The notes below the pieces were generated by a model. The model was not told where the DNA came from. It made no database searches and was given only the letters and a program-made list of their open reading frames with translations. A DNA stretch of 64,000 nt from Auanema rhodensis (lineage: Eukaryota; Nematoda; Chromadorea; Rhabditida; Rhabditidae), in NCBI GenBank assembly GCA_964057225.1, contig OZ059897.1:19282001-19346000 (forward strand). The letters run 5' to 3'. Shown piece after piece: positions 26,325-39,661 of the stretch (positions are counted from its first letter, which is position 1; each line of letters opens with the position of its first letter). A program made the translations under genes and the position numbers.

Positions 26325-28430
26325 CGCTTAATACAAAAATTAGTTATGATCGTTTGAAAAATGATGCATTAGTGTATGTTGAGTTTCCATGTACACTCAA
26401 CATTGCTTCCAAAAACATTTTGACAAAAATTTTTTCGAAAAATTTCGAAATAATTTAGCAAAAAGTAGATGTTTTTAGATTCCTTTTTTCAAGGCAAAGA
26501 CGATGGACAATGTTATTCAACGAAAAAATTAATTCTTCAGGGTGAAAATCGAGGATATAAGTGTAAACTTATATCAGTTGATATCTCGGTGCATTTTTAA
26601 GCTAGCGCAAATCTGATAACACAGATCGACGCAGCTTAAAAATCCGCATCGAATGCACTATACTACATTGAGAAACGCTTAATACGAAAATTAGTTATGA
26701 TCGTTTGAAAAATGATGCATTAGTGTATGTTGAGTTTCCATGTACACTCAACATTGCTTCCAAAAACATTTTGACAAAAATTTTTTCGAAAAATTTCAAA
26801 ATAATTTAGCAAAAAGTAGATGTTTTTAGATTCCTTTTTTCAAGGCAAAGACGATGGACAATGTTATTCAACGAAAAAATTATTTCTTCAGGGTGAAAAT
26901 CGAGGATATAAGTGTAAACTTATATCAGTTGATATCTCGGTGCATTTTTAAGCTAGCGCAAATCTGATAACACAGATCGACGCAGCTTAAAAATCCGCAT
27001 CGAATGCACTATACTACATTGAGAAACGCTTAATACAAAAATTAGTTATGATCGTTTGAAAAATGATGCATTAGTGTATGTTGAGTTTCCATGTACACTC
27101 AACATTGCTTCCAAAAACATTTTGACAAAAATTTTTTCGAAAAATTTCAAAATAATTTAGCGAAAAGTAGATGTTTTTAGATTCCTTTTTTCAAGGCAAA
27201 GACGATGGACAATGTTATTCAACGAAAAAATTAATTCTTCAGGGTGAAAATCGAGGATATAAGTGTAAACTTATATCAGTTGATATCTCGGTGCATTTTT
27301 AAGCTAGCGCAAATCTGATAACACAGATCGACGCAGCTTAAAAATCCGCATCGAATGCACTATACTACATTGAGAAACGCTTAATACAAAAATTAGTTAT
27401 GATCGTTTGAAAAATGATGCATTAGTGTATGTTGAGTTTCCATGTACACTCAACATTGCTTCCAAAAACATTTTGACAAAAATTTTTTCGAAAAATTTCG
27501 AAATAATTTAGCAAAAAGTAGATGTTTTTAGATTCCTTTTTTCAAGGCAAAGACGATGGACAATGTTATTCAACGAAAAAATTAATTCTTCAGGGTGAAA
27601 ATCGAGGATATAAGTGTAAACTTATATCAGTTGATATCTCGGTGCATTTTTAAGCTAGCGCAAATCTGATAACACAGATCGACGCAGCTTAAAAATCCGC
27701 ATCGAATGCATTATACTACATGGAAGAACGCTTAATACAAAAATTAGTTATGATCGTTTGAAAAATGATGCATTAGTGTATGTTGAGTTTCCATGTACAC
27801 TCAACATTGCTTCCAAAAACATTTTGACAAAAATTTTTTCGAAAAATTTCAAAATAATTTAGCAAAAAGTAGATGTTTTTAGATTCCTTTTTTCAAGGCG
27901 AAGACGATGGACAATGTTATTCAACGAAAAAATTATTTCTTCAGGGTGAAAATCGAGGATATAAGTGTGAACTTATATCAGTTGATATATCGGTGCATTT
28001 TTAAGCTAGCGCAAATCTGATAACACAGATCGACGCAGCTTAAAAATCCGCATCGAATGCACTATACTACATTGAGAAACGCTTAATACAAAAATTAGTT
28101 ATGATCGTTTGAAAAATGATGCATTAGTGTATGTTGAGTTTCCATGTACACTCAACATTGCTTCCAAAAACATTTTGACAAAAATTTTTTTAAAAAATTT
28201 CAAAATAATTTAGCAAAAAGTAGATGTTTTTAGATTTCTTTTTTCAAGGCAAAGACGATGGACAATGTTATTCAACGAAAAAATTAATTCTTCAGGGTGA
28301 AAATCGAGGATATAAGTGTGAACTTATATCAGTTGATATCTCGGTACATTTTTAAGCTAGCGCAAATCTGATAACACAGATCGACGCAGCTTAAAAATCC
28401 GCATCGAATGCACTATACTACATGGAAGAA
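26325..28430. repeat. Rearranged block H-G11-G136-H-F-G (M76-M81)
   Basis: Compared with the 9/10-monomer unit, the D-like pair is missing, and a second H (M79, with 'gcattatac' and a G345 tail) takes the place of the A type before F. The block joins an H, or H-to-A hybrid, directly to F, as unequal exchange between units would do. Confidence 0.7.
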
Positions 28431-29834
28431 CGCTTAATACAAAAATTAGTTATGATCGTTTGAAAAATGATGCATTAGTGTATGTTGAGTTTCCATGTAC
28501 ACTCAACATTGCTTCCAAAAACATTTTGACAAAAATTTTTTCGAAAAATTTCAAAATAATTTAGCAAAAAGTAGATGTTTTTAGATTCCTTTTTTCAAGG
28601 CAAAGACGATGGACAATGTTATTCAACGAAAAAATTATTTCTTCAGGGTGAAAATCGAGGATATAAGTGTGAACTTATATCAGTTGATATATCGGTGCAT
28701 TTTTAAGCTAGCGCAAATCTGATAACACAGATCGACGCAGCTTAAAAATCCGCATCGAATGCACTATACTACATGGAAGAACGCTTAATACAAAAATTAG
28801 TTATGATCGTTTGAAAAATGATGCATTAGTGTATGTTGAGTTTCCATGTACACTCAACATTGCTTCCAAAAACATTTTGACAAAAATTTTTTCGAAAAAT
28901 TTCAAAATAATTTAGCAAAAAGTAGATGTTTTTAGATTCCTTTTTTCAAGGCGAAGACGATGGACAATGTTATTCAACGAAAAAATTATTTCTTCAGGGT
29001 GAAAATCGAGGATATAAGTGTGAACTTATATCAGTTGATATATCGGTGCATTTTTAAGCTAGCGCAAATCTGATAACACAGATCGACGCAGCTTAAAAAT
29101 CCGCATCGAATGCACTATACTACATTGAGAAACGCTTAATACAAAAATTAGTTATGATCGTTTGAAAAATGATGCATTAGTGTATGTTGAGTTTCCATGT
29201 ACACTCAACATTGCTTCCAAAAACATTTTGACAAAAATTTTTTTTAAAAATTTCAAAATAATTTAGCAAAAAGTAGATGTTTTTAGATTTCTTTTTTCAA
29301 GGCAAAGACGATGGACAATGTTATTCAACGAAAAAATTAATTCTTCAGGGTGAAAATCGAGGATATAAGTGTGAACTTATATCAGTTGATATCTCGGTAC
29401 ATTTTTAAGCTAGCGCAAATCTGATAACACAGATCGACGCAGCTTAAAAATCCGCATCGAATGCACTATACTACATGGAAGAACGCTTAATACAAAAATT
29501 AGTTATGATCGTTTGAAAAATGATGCATTAGTGTATGTTGAGTTTCCATGTACACTCAACATTGCTTCCAAAAACATTTTGACAAAAATTTTTTCGAAAA
29601 ATTTCAAAATAATTTAGCAAAAAGTAGATGTTTTTAGATTCCTTTTTTCAAGGCAAAGACGATGGACAATGTTATTCAACGAAAAAATTATTTCTTCAGG
29701 GTGAAAATCGAGGATATAAGTGTGAACTTATATCAGTTGATATATCGGTGCATTTTTAAGCTAGCGCAAATCTGATAACACAGATCGACGCAGCTTAAAA
29801 ATCCGCATCGAATGCACTATACTACATTGAGAAA
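27729..29834. repeat. Two tandem F-G-F' triplets (M80-M82, M83-M85)
   Basis: The 1053-bp units are 27729-28781 and 28782-29834. Each is an F, a G with C158T ('gatttctt'), and an F' that lacks G172. M81 has TA and M84 TT at n112-113. M82 ends in a G345 tail and M85 in T345. Confidence 0.8.
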
Positions 29835-32800
29835 CGCTTAATACAAAAATTAGTTATGATCGTTTGAAAAATGATGCATTAGTGTATGTTGAGTTTCCAT
29901 GTACACTCAACATTGCTTCCAAAAACATTTTGACAAAAATTTTTTCGAAAAATTTCAAAATAATTTAGCAAAAAGTAGATGTTTTTAGATTCCTTTTTTC
30001 AAGGCAAAGACGATGGACAATGTTATTCAACGAAAAAATTAATTCTTCAGGGTGAAAATCGAGGATATAAGTGTAAACTTATATCAGTTGATATCTCGGT
30101 GCATTTTTAAGCTAGCGCAAATCTGATAACACAGATCGACGCAGCTTAAAAATCCGCATCGAATGCACTATACTACATTGAGAAACGCTTAATACAAAAA
30201 TTAGTTATGATCGTTTGAAAAATGATGCATTAGTGTATGTTGAGTTTCCATGTACACTCAACATTGCTTCCAAAAACATTTTGACAAAAATTTTTTCGAA
30301 AAATTTCAAAATAATTTAGCAAAAAGTAGATGTTTTTAGATTCCTTTTTTCAAGGCAAAGACGATGGACAATGTTATTTAACGAAAAAATTAATTCTTCA
30401 GGGTGAAAATCGAGGATATAAGTGTAAACTTATATCAGTTGATATCTCGGTGCATTTTTAAGCTAGCGCAAATCTGATAACACAGATCGACGCAGCTTAA
30501 AAATCCGCATCGAATGCACTATACTATATGGAAGAACGCTTAATACAAAAATTAGTTATGATCGTTTGAAAAATGATGCATTAGTGTATGTTGAGTTTCC
30601 ATGTACACTCAACATTGCTTCCAAAAACATTTTGACAAAAATTTTTTCGAAAAATTTCGAAATAATTTAGCAAAAAGTAGATGTTTTTAGATTCCTTTTT
30701 TCAAGGCAAAGACGATGGACAATGTTATTCAACGAAAAAATTAATTCTTCAGGGTGAAAATCGAGGATATAAGTGTAAACTTATATCAGTTGATATCTCG
30801 GTGCATTTTTAAGCTAGCGCAAATCTGATAACACAGATCGACGCAGCTTAAAAATCCGCATCGAATGCACTATACTACATTGAGAAACGCTTAATACGAA
30901 AATTAGTTATGATCGTTTGAAAAATGATGCATTAGTGTATGTTGAGTTTCCATGTACACTCAACATTGCTTCCAAAAACATTTTGACAAAAATTTTTTCG
31001 AAAAATTTCAAAATAATTTAGCAAAAAGTAGATGTTTTTAGATTCCTTTTTTCAAGGCAAAGACGATGGACAATGTTATTCAACGAAAAAATTATTTCTT
31101 CAGGGTGAAAATCGAGGATATAAGTGTAAACTTATATCAGTTGATATCTCGGTGCATTTTTAAGCTAGCGCAAATCTGATAACACAGATCGACGCAGCTT
31201 AAAAATCCGCATCGAATGCACTATACTACATTGAGAAACGCTTAATACAAAAATTAGTTATGATCGTTTGAAAAATGATGCATTAGTGTATGTTGAGTTT
31301 CCATGTACACTCAACATTGCTTCCAAAAACATTTTGACAAAAATTTTTTCGAAAAATTTCAAAATAATTTAGCGAAAAGTAGATGTTTTTAGATTCCTTT
31401 TTTTAAGGCAAAGACGATGGACAATGTTATTCAACGAAAAAATTAATTCTTCAGGGTGAAAATCGAGGATATAAGTGTAAACTTATATCAGTTGATATCT
31501 CGGTGCATTTTTAAGCTAGCGCAAATCTGATAACACAGATCGACGCAGCTTAAAAATCCGCATCGAATGCACTATACTACATTGAGAAACGCTTAATACA
31601 AAAATTAGTTATGATCGTTTGAAAAATGATGCATTAGTGTATGTTGAGTTTCCATGTACACTCAACATTGCTTCCAAAAACATTTTGACAAAAATTTTTT
31701 CGAAAAATTTCAAAATAATTTAGCAAAAAGTATATGTTTTTAGATTCCTTTTTTCAAGGCAAAGACGATGGACAATGTTATTCAACGAAAAAATTAATTC
31801 TTCAGGGTGAAAATCGAGGATATAAGTGTGAACTTATATCAGTTGATATCTCGGTACATTTTTAAGCTAGCGCAAATCTGATAACACAGATCGACGCAGC
31901 TTAAAAATCCGCATCGAATGCACTATACTACATGGAAGAACGCTTAATACAAAAATTAGTTATGATCGTTTGAAAAATGATGCATTAGTGTATGTTGAGT
32001 TTCCATGTACACTCAACATTGCTTCCAAAAACATTTTGACAAAAATTTTTTCGAAAAATTTCAAAATAATTTAGCAAAAAGTAGATGTTTTTAGATTCCT
32101 TTTTTCAAGGCGAAGACGATGGACAATGTTATTCAACGAAAAAATTATTTCTTCAGGGTGAAAATCGAGGATATAAGTGTGAACTTATATCAGTTGATAT
32201 ATCGGTGCATTTTTAAGCTAGCGCAAATCTGATAACACAGATCGACGCAGCTTAAAAATCCGCATCGAATGCACTATACTACATTGAGAAACGCTTAATA
32301 CAAAAATTAGTCATGATCGTTTGAAAAATGATGCATTAGTGTATGTTGAGTTTCCATGTACACTCAACATTGCTTCCAAAAACATTTTGACAAAAATTTT
32401 TTTAAAAAATTTCAAAATAATTTAGCAAAAAGTAGATGTTTTTAGATTTCTTTTTTCAAGGCAAAGACGATGGACAATGTTATTCAACGAAAAAATTAAT
32501 TCTTCAGGGTGAAAATCGAGGATATAAGTGTGAACTTATATCAGTTGATATCTCGGTACATTTTTAAGCTAGCGCAAATCTGATAACACAGATCGACGCA
32601 GCTTAAAAATCCGCATCGAATGCACTATACTACATGGAAGAACGCTTAATACAAAAATTAGTTATGATCGTTTGAAAAATGATGCATTAGTGTATGTTGA
32701 GTTTCCATGTACACTCAACATTGCTTCCAAAAACATTTTGACAAAAATTTTTTCGAAAAATTTCAAAATAATTTAGCAAAAAGTAGATGTTTTTAGATTC

Positions 32801-32993
32801 CTTTTTTCAAGGCAAAGACGATGGACAATGTTATTCAACGAAAAAATTATTTCTTCAGGGTGAAAATCGAGGATATAAGTGTGAACTTATATCAGTTGAT
32901 ATATCGGTGCATTTTTAAGCTAGCGCAAATCTGATAACACAGATCGACGCAGCTTAAAAATCCGCATCGAATGCACTATACTTCATTGAGAAA
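29835..32993. repeat. Last zone 2 higher-order unit (M86-M94)
   Basis: D-like, D with 'tatatgg' tail, H, G11/T208, G136, A type, F, G, F'. M91 shares the private 'agtatatg' change with M73, exactly 18 monomers (6318 bp) to the left, so the two blocks descend from one. M90 has 'tttttttaagg' and M93 has 'ttagtcatg', both private. M94 is the last F-type copy in the window. Confidence 0.8.
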
Positions 32994-35900
32994 CGCTTAA
33001 TACAAAAATTAGTTATGATCGTTTGAAAAATGATGCATTAGTGTATGTTGAGTTTCCATGTACACTCAACATTGCTTCCAAAAACATTTTGACAAAAATT
33101 TTTTCGAAAAATTTCAAAATAATTTAGCAAAAAGTAGATGTTTTTAGATTCCTTTTTTCAAGGCAAAGACGATGGACAATGTTATTTAACGAAAAAATTA
33201 ATTCTTCAGGGTGAAAATCGAGGATATAAGTGTAAACTTATATCAGTTGATATCTCGGTGCATTTTTAAGCTAGCGCAAATCTGATAACACAGATCGACG
33301 CAGCTTAAAAATCCGCATCGAATGCACTATACTACATTGAGAAACGCTTAATACAAAAATTAGTTATGATCGTTTGAAAAATGATGCATTAGTGTATGTT
33401 GAGTTTCCATGTACACTCAACATTGCTTCCAAAAACATTTTGACAAAAATTTTTTCGAAAAATTTCAAAATAATTTAGCAAAAAGTAGATGTTTTTAGAT
33501 TCCTTTTTTCAAGGCAAAGACGATGGACAATGTTATTCAACGAAAAAATTAATTCTTCAGGGTGAAAATCGAGGATATAAGTGTGAACTTATAACAGTTG
33601 ATATCTCGGTACATTTTTAAGCTAGCGCAAATCTGATAACACAGATCGACGCAGCTTAAAAATCCGCATCGAATGCACTATACTACATTGAGAAACGCTT
33701 AATACAAAAATTAGTTATGATCGTTTGAAAAATGATGCATTAGTGTATGTTGAGTTTCCATGTACACTCAACATTGCTTCCAAAAACATTTTGACAAAAA
33801 TTTTTTCGAAAAATTTCAAAATAATTTAGCAAAAAGTAGATGTTTTTAGATTCCTTTTTTCAAGGCAAAGACGATGGACAATGTTATTTAACGAAAAAAT
33901 TAATTCTTCAGGGTGAAAATCGAGGATATAAGTGTGAACTTATATCAGTTGATATCTCGGTGCATTTTTAAGCTAGCGCAAATCTGATAACACAGATCGA
34001 CGCAGCTTAAAAATCCGCATCGAATGCACTATACTACATTGAGAAACGCTTAATACAAAAATTAGTTATGATCGTTTGAAAAATGATGCATTAGTGTATG
34101 TTGAGTTTCCATGTACACTCAACATTGCTTCCAAAAACATTTTGACGAAAATTTTTTCGAAAAATTTCAAAATAATTTAGCAAAAAGTAGATGTTTTTAG
34201 ATTCCTTTTTTCAAGGCAAAGACGATGGACAATGTTATTTAACGAAAAAATTAATTCTTCAGGGTGAAAATCGAGGATATAAGTGTAAACTTATATCAGT
34301 TGATATCTCGGTGCATTTTTAAGCTAGCGCAAATCTGATAACACAGATCGACGCAGCTTAAAAATCCGCATCGAATGCACTATACTACATTGAGAAACGC
34401 TTAATACAAAAATTAGTTATGATCGTTTGAAAAATGATGCATTAGTGTATGTTGAGTTTCCATGTACACTCAACATTGCTTCCAAAAACATTTTGACAAA
34501 AATTTTTTCGAAAAATTTCAAAATAATTTAGCCAAAAGTAGATGTTTTTAGATTCCTTTTTTCAAGGCAAAGACGATGGACAATGTTATTCAACGAAAAA
34601 ATTAATTCTTCAGGGTGAAAATCGAGGATATAAGTGTAAACTTATATCAGTTGATATCTCGGTGCATTTTTAAGCTAGCGCAAATCTGATAACACAGATC
34701 GACGCAGCTTAAAAATCCGCATCGAATGCACTATACTACATTGAGAAACGCTTAATACAAAAATTAGTTATGATCGTTTGAAAAATGATGCATTAGTGTA
34801 TGTTGAGTTTCCATGTACACTCAACATTGCTTCCAAAAACATTTTGACAAAAATTTTTTCGAAAAATTTCAAAATAATTTAGCAAAAAGTAGATGTTTTT
34901 AGATTCCTTCTTTCAAGGCAAAGACGATGGACAATGTTATTCAACGAAAAAATTAATTCTTCAGGGTGAAAATCGAGGATATAAGTGTAAACTTATATCA
35001 GTTGATATCTCGGTGCATTTTTAAGCTAGCGCAAATCTGATAACACAGATCGACGCAGCTTAAAAATCCGCATCGAATGCACTATACTACATTGAGAAAC
35101 GCTTAATACAAAAATTAGTTATGATCGTTTGAAAAATGATGCATTAGTGTATGTTGAGTTTCCATGTACACTCAACATTGCTTCCAAAAACTTTTTGACA
35201 AAAATTTTTTCGAAAAATTTCAAAATAATTTAGCAAAAAGTAGATGTTTTTAGATTCCTTTTTTCAAGGCAAAGACGATGGACAATGTTATTTAACGAAA
35301 AAATTAATTCTTCAGGGTGAAAATCGAGGATATAAGTGTAAACTTATATCAGTTGATATCTCGGTGCATTTTTAAGCTAGCGCAAATCTGATAACACAGA
35401 TCAACGCAGCTTAAAAATCCGCATCGAATGCACTATACTACATTGAGAAACGCTCAATACAAAAATTAGTTATGATCGTTTCAAAAATGATGCATTAGTG
35501 TATGTTGAGTTTCCATGTACACTCAACATTGCTTCCAAAAACATTTTGACAAAAATTTTTTCGAAAAATTTCAAAATAATTTAGCAAAAAGTAGATGTTT
35601 TTAGATTCCTTTTTTCAAGGCAAAGACGATGGACAATGTTATTTAACGAAAAAATTAATTCTTCAGGGTGAAAATCGAGGATATAAGTGTAAACTTATAT
35701 CAGTTGATATCTCGGTGCATTTTTAAGCTAGCGCAAATCTGATAACACAGATCGACGCAGCTTAAAAATCCGCATCGAATGCACTATACTACATTGAGAA
35801 ACGCTTAATACAAAAATTAGTTATGATCGTTTGAAAAATGATGCATTAGTGTATGTTGAGTTTCCATGTACACTCAACATTGCTTCCAAAAACATTTTGA

Positions 35901-36854
35901 CAAAAATTTTTTCGAAAAATTTCAAAATAATTTAGCAAAAAGTAGATGTTTTTAGATTCCTTTTTTCAAGGCAAAGACGATGGACAATGTTATTCAACGA
36001 AAAAATTAATTCTTCAGGGTGAAAATCGAGGATATAAGTGTGAACTTATAACAGTTGATATCTCGGTACATTTTTAAGCTAGCGCAAATCTGATAACACA
36101 GATCGACGCAGCTTAAAAATCCGCATCGAATGCACTATACTACATTGAGAAACGCTTAATACAAAAATTAGTTATGATCGTTTGAAAAATGATGCATTAG
36201 TGTATGTTGAGTTTCCATGTACACTCAACATTGCTTCCAAAAACATTTTGACAAAAATTTTTTCGAAAAATTTCAAAATAATTTAGCAAAAAGTAGATGT
36301 TTTTAGATTCCTTTTTTCAAGGCAAAGACGATGGACAATGTTATTCAACGAAAAAATTAATTCTTCAGGGTGAAAATCAAGGATATAAGTGTGAACTTAT
36401 ATCAGTTGATATCTCGGTACATTTTTAAGCTAGCGCAAATCTGATAACACAGATCGACGCAGCTTAAAAATCCGCATCGAATGCACTATACTACATTGAG
36501 AAACGCTTAATACAAAAATTAGTTATGATCGTTTGAAAAATGATGCATTAGTGTATGTTGAGTTTCCATGTACACTCAACATTGCTTCCAAAAACATTTT
36601 GACAAAAATTTTTTCGAAAAATTTCAAAATAATTTAGCCAAAAGTAGATGTTTTTAGATTCCTTTTTTCAAGGCAAAGACGATGGACAATGTTATTCAAC
36701 GAAAAAATTAATTCTTCAGGGTGAAAATCGAGGATATAAGTGTAAACTTATATCAGTTGATATCTCGGTGCATTTTTAAGCTAGCGCAAATCTGATAACA
36801 CAGATCGACGCAGCTTAAAAATCCGCATCGAATGCACTATACTACATTGAGAAA

Positions 36855-37203
36855 CGCTTAATACAAAAATTAGTTATGATCGTTTGAAAAATGATGCATT
36901 AGTGTATGTTGAGTTTCCATGTACACTCAACATTGCTTCCAAAAACATTTTGACAAAAATTTTTTCGAAAAATTTCAAAATAATTTAGCAAAAAGTAGAT
37001 GTTTTTAGATTCCTTTTTTCAAGGCAAAGACGATGGACAATGTTATTTAACGAAAAAATTAATTCTTCAGGGTGAAAATCGAGGATATAAGTGTAAACTT
37101 ATATCAGTTGATATCTCGGTGCATTTTTAAGCTAGCGCAAATCTGATAACACAGATCGACGCAGCTTAAAAATCCGCATCGAACACTATACTACATTGAG
37201 AAA
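36855..37203. repeat. 349-bp monomer (M106), 2-bp deletion
   Basis: Two bases (tg, n330-331) are missing, so the tail reads 'gaacactata' at 37181-37190. The same deletion is in M134, M160 and M163, all on T194/A241 copies, so it arose once and was copied. It removes the alternative partner (n328-334) of the 51-bp dyad. Confidence 0.92.
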
Positions 37204-38256
37204 CGCTTAATACAAAAATTAGTTATGATCGTTTGAAAAATGATGCATTAGTGTATGTTGAGTTTCCATGTACACTCAACATTGCTTCCAAAAACATTTT
37301 GACAAAAATTTTTTCGAAAAATTTCAAAATAATTTAGCAAAAAGTAGATGTTTTTAGATTCCTTTTTTCAAGGCAAAGACGATGGACAATGTTATTCAAC
37401 GAAAAAATTAATTCTTCAGGGTGAAAATCGAGGATATAAGTGTGAACTTATAACAGTTGATATCTCGGTACATTTTTAAGCTAGCGCAAATCTGATAACA
37501 CAGATCGACGCAGCTTAAAAATCCGCATCGAATGCACTATACTACATTGAGAAACGCTTAATACAAAAATTAGTTATGATCGTTTGAAAAATGATGCATT
37601 AGTGTATGTTGAGTTTCCATGTACACTCAACATTGCTTCCAAAAACATTTTGACAAAAATTTTTTCGAAAAATTTCAAAATAATTTAGCCAAAAGTAGAT
37701 GTTTTTAGATTCCTTTTTTCAAGGCAAAGACGATGGACAATGTTATTCAACGAAAAAATTAATTCTTCAGGGTGAAAATCGAGGATATAAGTGTAAACTT
37801 ATATCAGTTGATATCTCGGTGCATTTTTAAGCTAGCGCAAATCTGATAACACAGATCGACGCAGCTTAAAAATCCGCATCGAATGCACTATACTACATTG
37901 AGAAACGCTTAATACAAAAATTAGTTATGATCGTTTGAAAAATGATGCATTAGTGTATGTTGAGTTTCCATGTACACTCAACATTGCTTCCAAAAACATT
38001 TTGACAAAAATTTTTTCGAAAAATTTCAAAATAATTTAGCAAAAAGTAGATGTTTTTAGATTCCTTTTTTCAAGGCAAAGACGATGGACAATGTTATTCA
38101 ACGAAAAAATTATTTCTTCAGGGTGAAAATCGAGGATATAAGTGTGAACTTATATCAGTTGATATCTCGGTGCATTTTTAAGCTAGCGCAAATCTGATAA
38201 CACAGATCGACGCAGCTTAAAAATCCGCATCGAATGAACTATACTACATTGAGAAA

Positions 38257-38607
38257 CGCTTGATACAAAAAATAGTTATGATCGTTTGAAAAATGATGCA
38301 TTAGTGTATGTTGAGTTTCCATGTACACTCAACATTGCTTCCAAAAACATTTTGACAAAAATTTTTTCGAAAAATTTCAAGAGAATTTAGCAAAAAGTAG
38401 ATGTTTTTAGATTCCATTTTTCAAGGCAAAGACGATAGACAATGTTATTCAACGAAAAAATTAATTCTTTAGGGTGAAAATCGAGGATATAAGTGTGAAC
38501 TTATATCAGTTGATATTTCGGTGCATTTTTAAGCTAGCGCAAATCTGATAACACAGATCGACGCAGCTTAAAAATCCGCATCGAATGCACTATACTACAT
38601 TGAGAAA
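38257..38607. repeat. Diverged J-type monomer (M110)
   Basis: Differences from the D reference include G6, A16, G125, G127, A160, A181, T214, T261 plus A-type states C194 and G241. Seven of these (6, 16, 127, 160, 181, 214, 261) are confined to J copies. G125 is shared only with zone 1. It is the most diverged class in the window, is always 351 bp, and is always followed by an I-type monomer with T191. Confidence 0.9.
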
Positions 38608-39309
38608 CGCTTAATACAAAAATTAGTTATGATCGTTTGAAAAATGATGCATTAGTGTATGTTGAGTTTCCATGTACACTCAACATTGCTTCCAAAAACA
38701 TTTTGACAAAAATTTTTTCGAAAAATTTCAAAATAATTTAGCAAAAAGTAGATGTTTTTAGATTCCTTTTTTCAAAGCAAAGACGATGGACAATGTTTTT
38801 CAACGAAAAAATTAATTCTTCAGGGTGAAAATCGAGGATATAAGTGTGAACTTATAACAGTTGATATCTCGGTACATTTTTAAGCTAGCGCAAATCTGAT
38901 AACACAGATCGACGCAGCTTAAAAATCCGCATCGAATGCACTATACTACATTGAGAAACGCTTAATACAAAAATTAGTTATGATCGTTTGAAAAATGATG
39001 CATTAGTGTATGTTGAGTTTCCATGTACACTCAACATTGCTTCCAAAAACATTTTGACAAAAATTTTTTCGAAAAATTTCAAAATAATTTAGCAAAAAGT
39101 AGATGTTTTTAGATTTCTTTTTTCAAGGCAAAGACGATGGACAATGTTATTTAACGAAAAAATTAATTCTTCAGGGTGAAAATCGAGGATATAAGTGTAA
39201 ACTTATATCAGTTGATATCTCGGTGCATTTTTAAGCTAGCGCAAATCTGATAACACAGATCAACGCAGCTTAAAAATCCGCATCGAATGCACTATACTAC
39301 ATTGAGAAA

Positions 39310-39661
39310 CGCTCAATACAAAAATTAGTTATGATCGTTTGAAAAATGATGCATTAGTGTATGTTGAGTTTCCATGTACACTCAACATTGCTTCCAAAAA
39401 CATTTTGACAAAAATTTTTTCGAAAAATTTCAAAATAATTTAGCAAAAAGTAGATGTTTTTAGATTCCTTTTTTTCAAGGCAAAGACGATGGACAATGTT
39501 ATTTAACGAAAAAATTAATTCTTCAGGGTGAAAATCGAGGATATAAGTGTAAACTTATATCAGTTGATATCTCGGTGCATTTTTAAGCTAGCGCAAATCT
39601 GATAACACAGATCGACGCAGCTTAAAAATCCGCATCGAATGCACTATACTACATTGAGAAA
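39310..39661. repeat. 352-bp monomer (M113), T6 to T7
   Basis: The T run at n160-165 has seven T (39469-39475). The same one-base gain is in M116 (40523-40529) and M120 (41928-41934), each on a C5 monomer, so it spread with the higher-order unit. Confidence 0.92.

Larger units (their letters stand above)
11232..32993. repeat. Zone 2: satellite subfamily with F, G and H variants (M33-M94)
   Basis: Marker monomers are as follows. The F type has G172, T208 and A261 (M37, M39, M52, M55, M64, M74, M80, M83, M92). F' is the same with A172 (M82, M85, M94). The G type has lost the central CG at n112-113 (M40, M53, M56, M65, M75, M81, M84, M93). The H type has G123 (M59, M68, M76, M79, M88). G11 monomers (from M34 to M89) and G136 monomers (M44, M49, M61, M70, M72, M78, M90) alternate between them. 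None of F, G or H occurs in zones 1 or 3. G usually follows F directly, so the order is a property of the higher-order unit. There is no gene in the zone. Confidence 0.9.
37555..39661. repeat. Six-monomer segment duplicated 9.8 kb to the right (M108-M113)
   Basis: Order: C136; T208 with G241/G267; J; I with T191; A304; C5. The same order occurs at 47384-49489. A 2-bp-deleted monomer lies two copies upstream in both places, although the monomer between (M107, I type; M135, C194/A241) differs. M113 here has an extra T and M111 has 'caaagcaaag', both absent from the right-hand copy. Confidence 0.8.
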
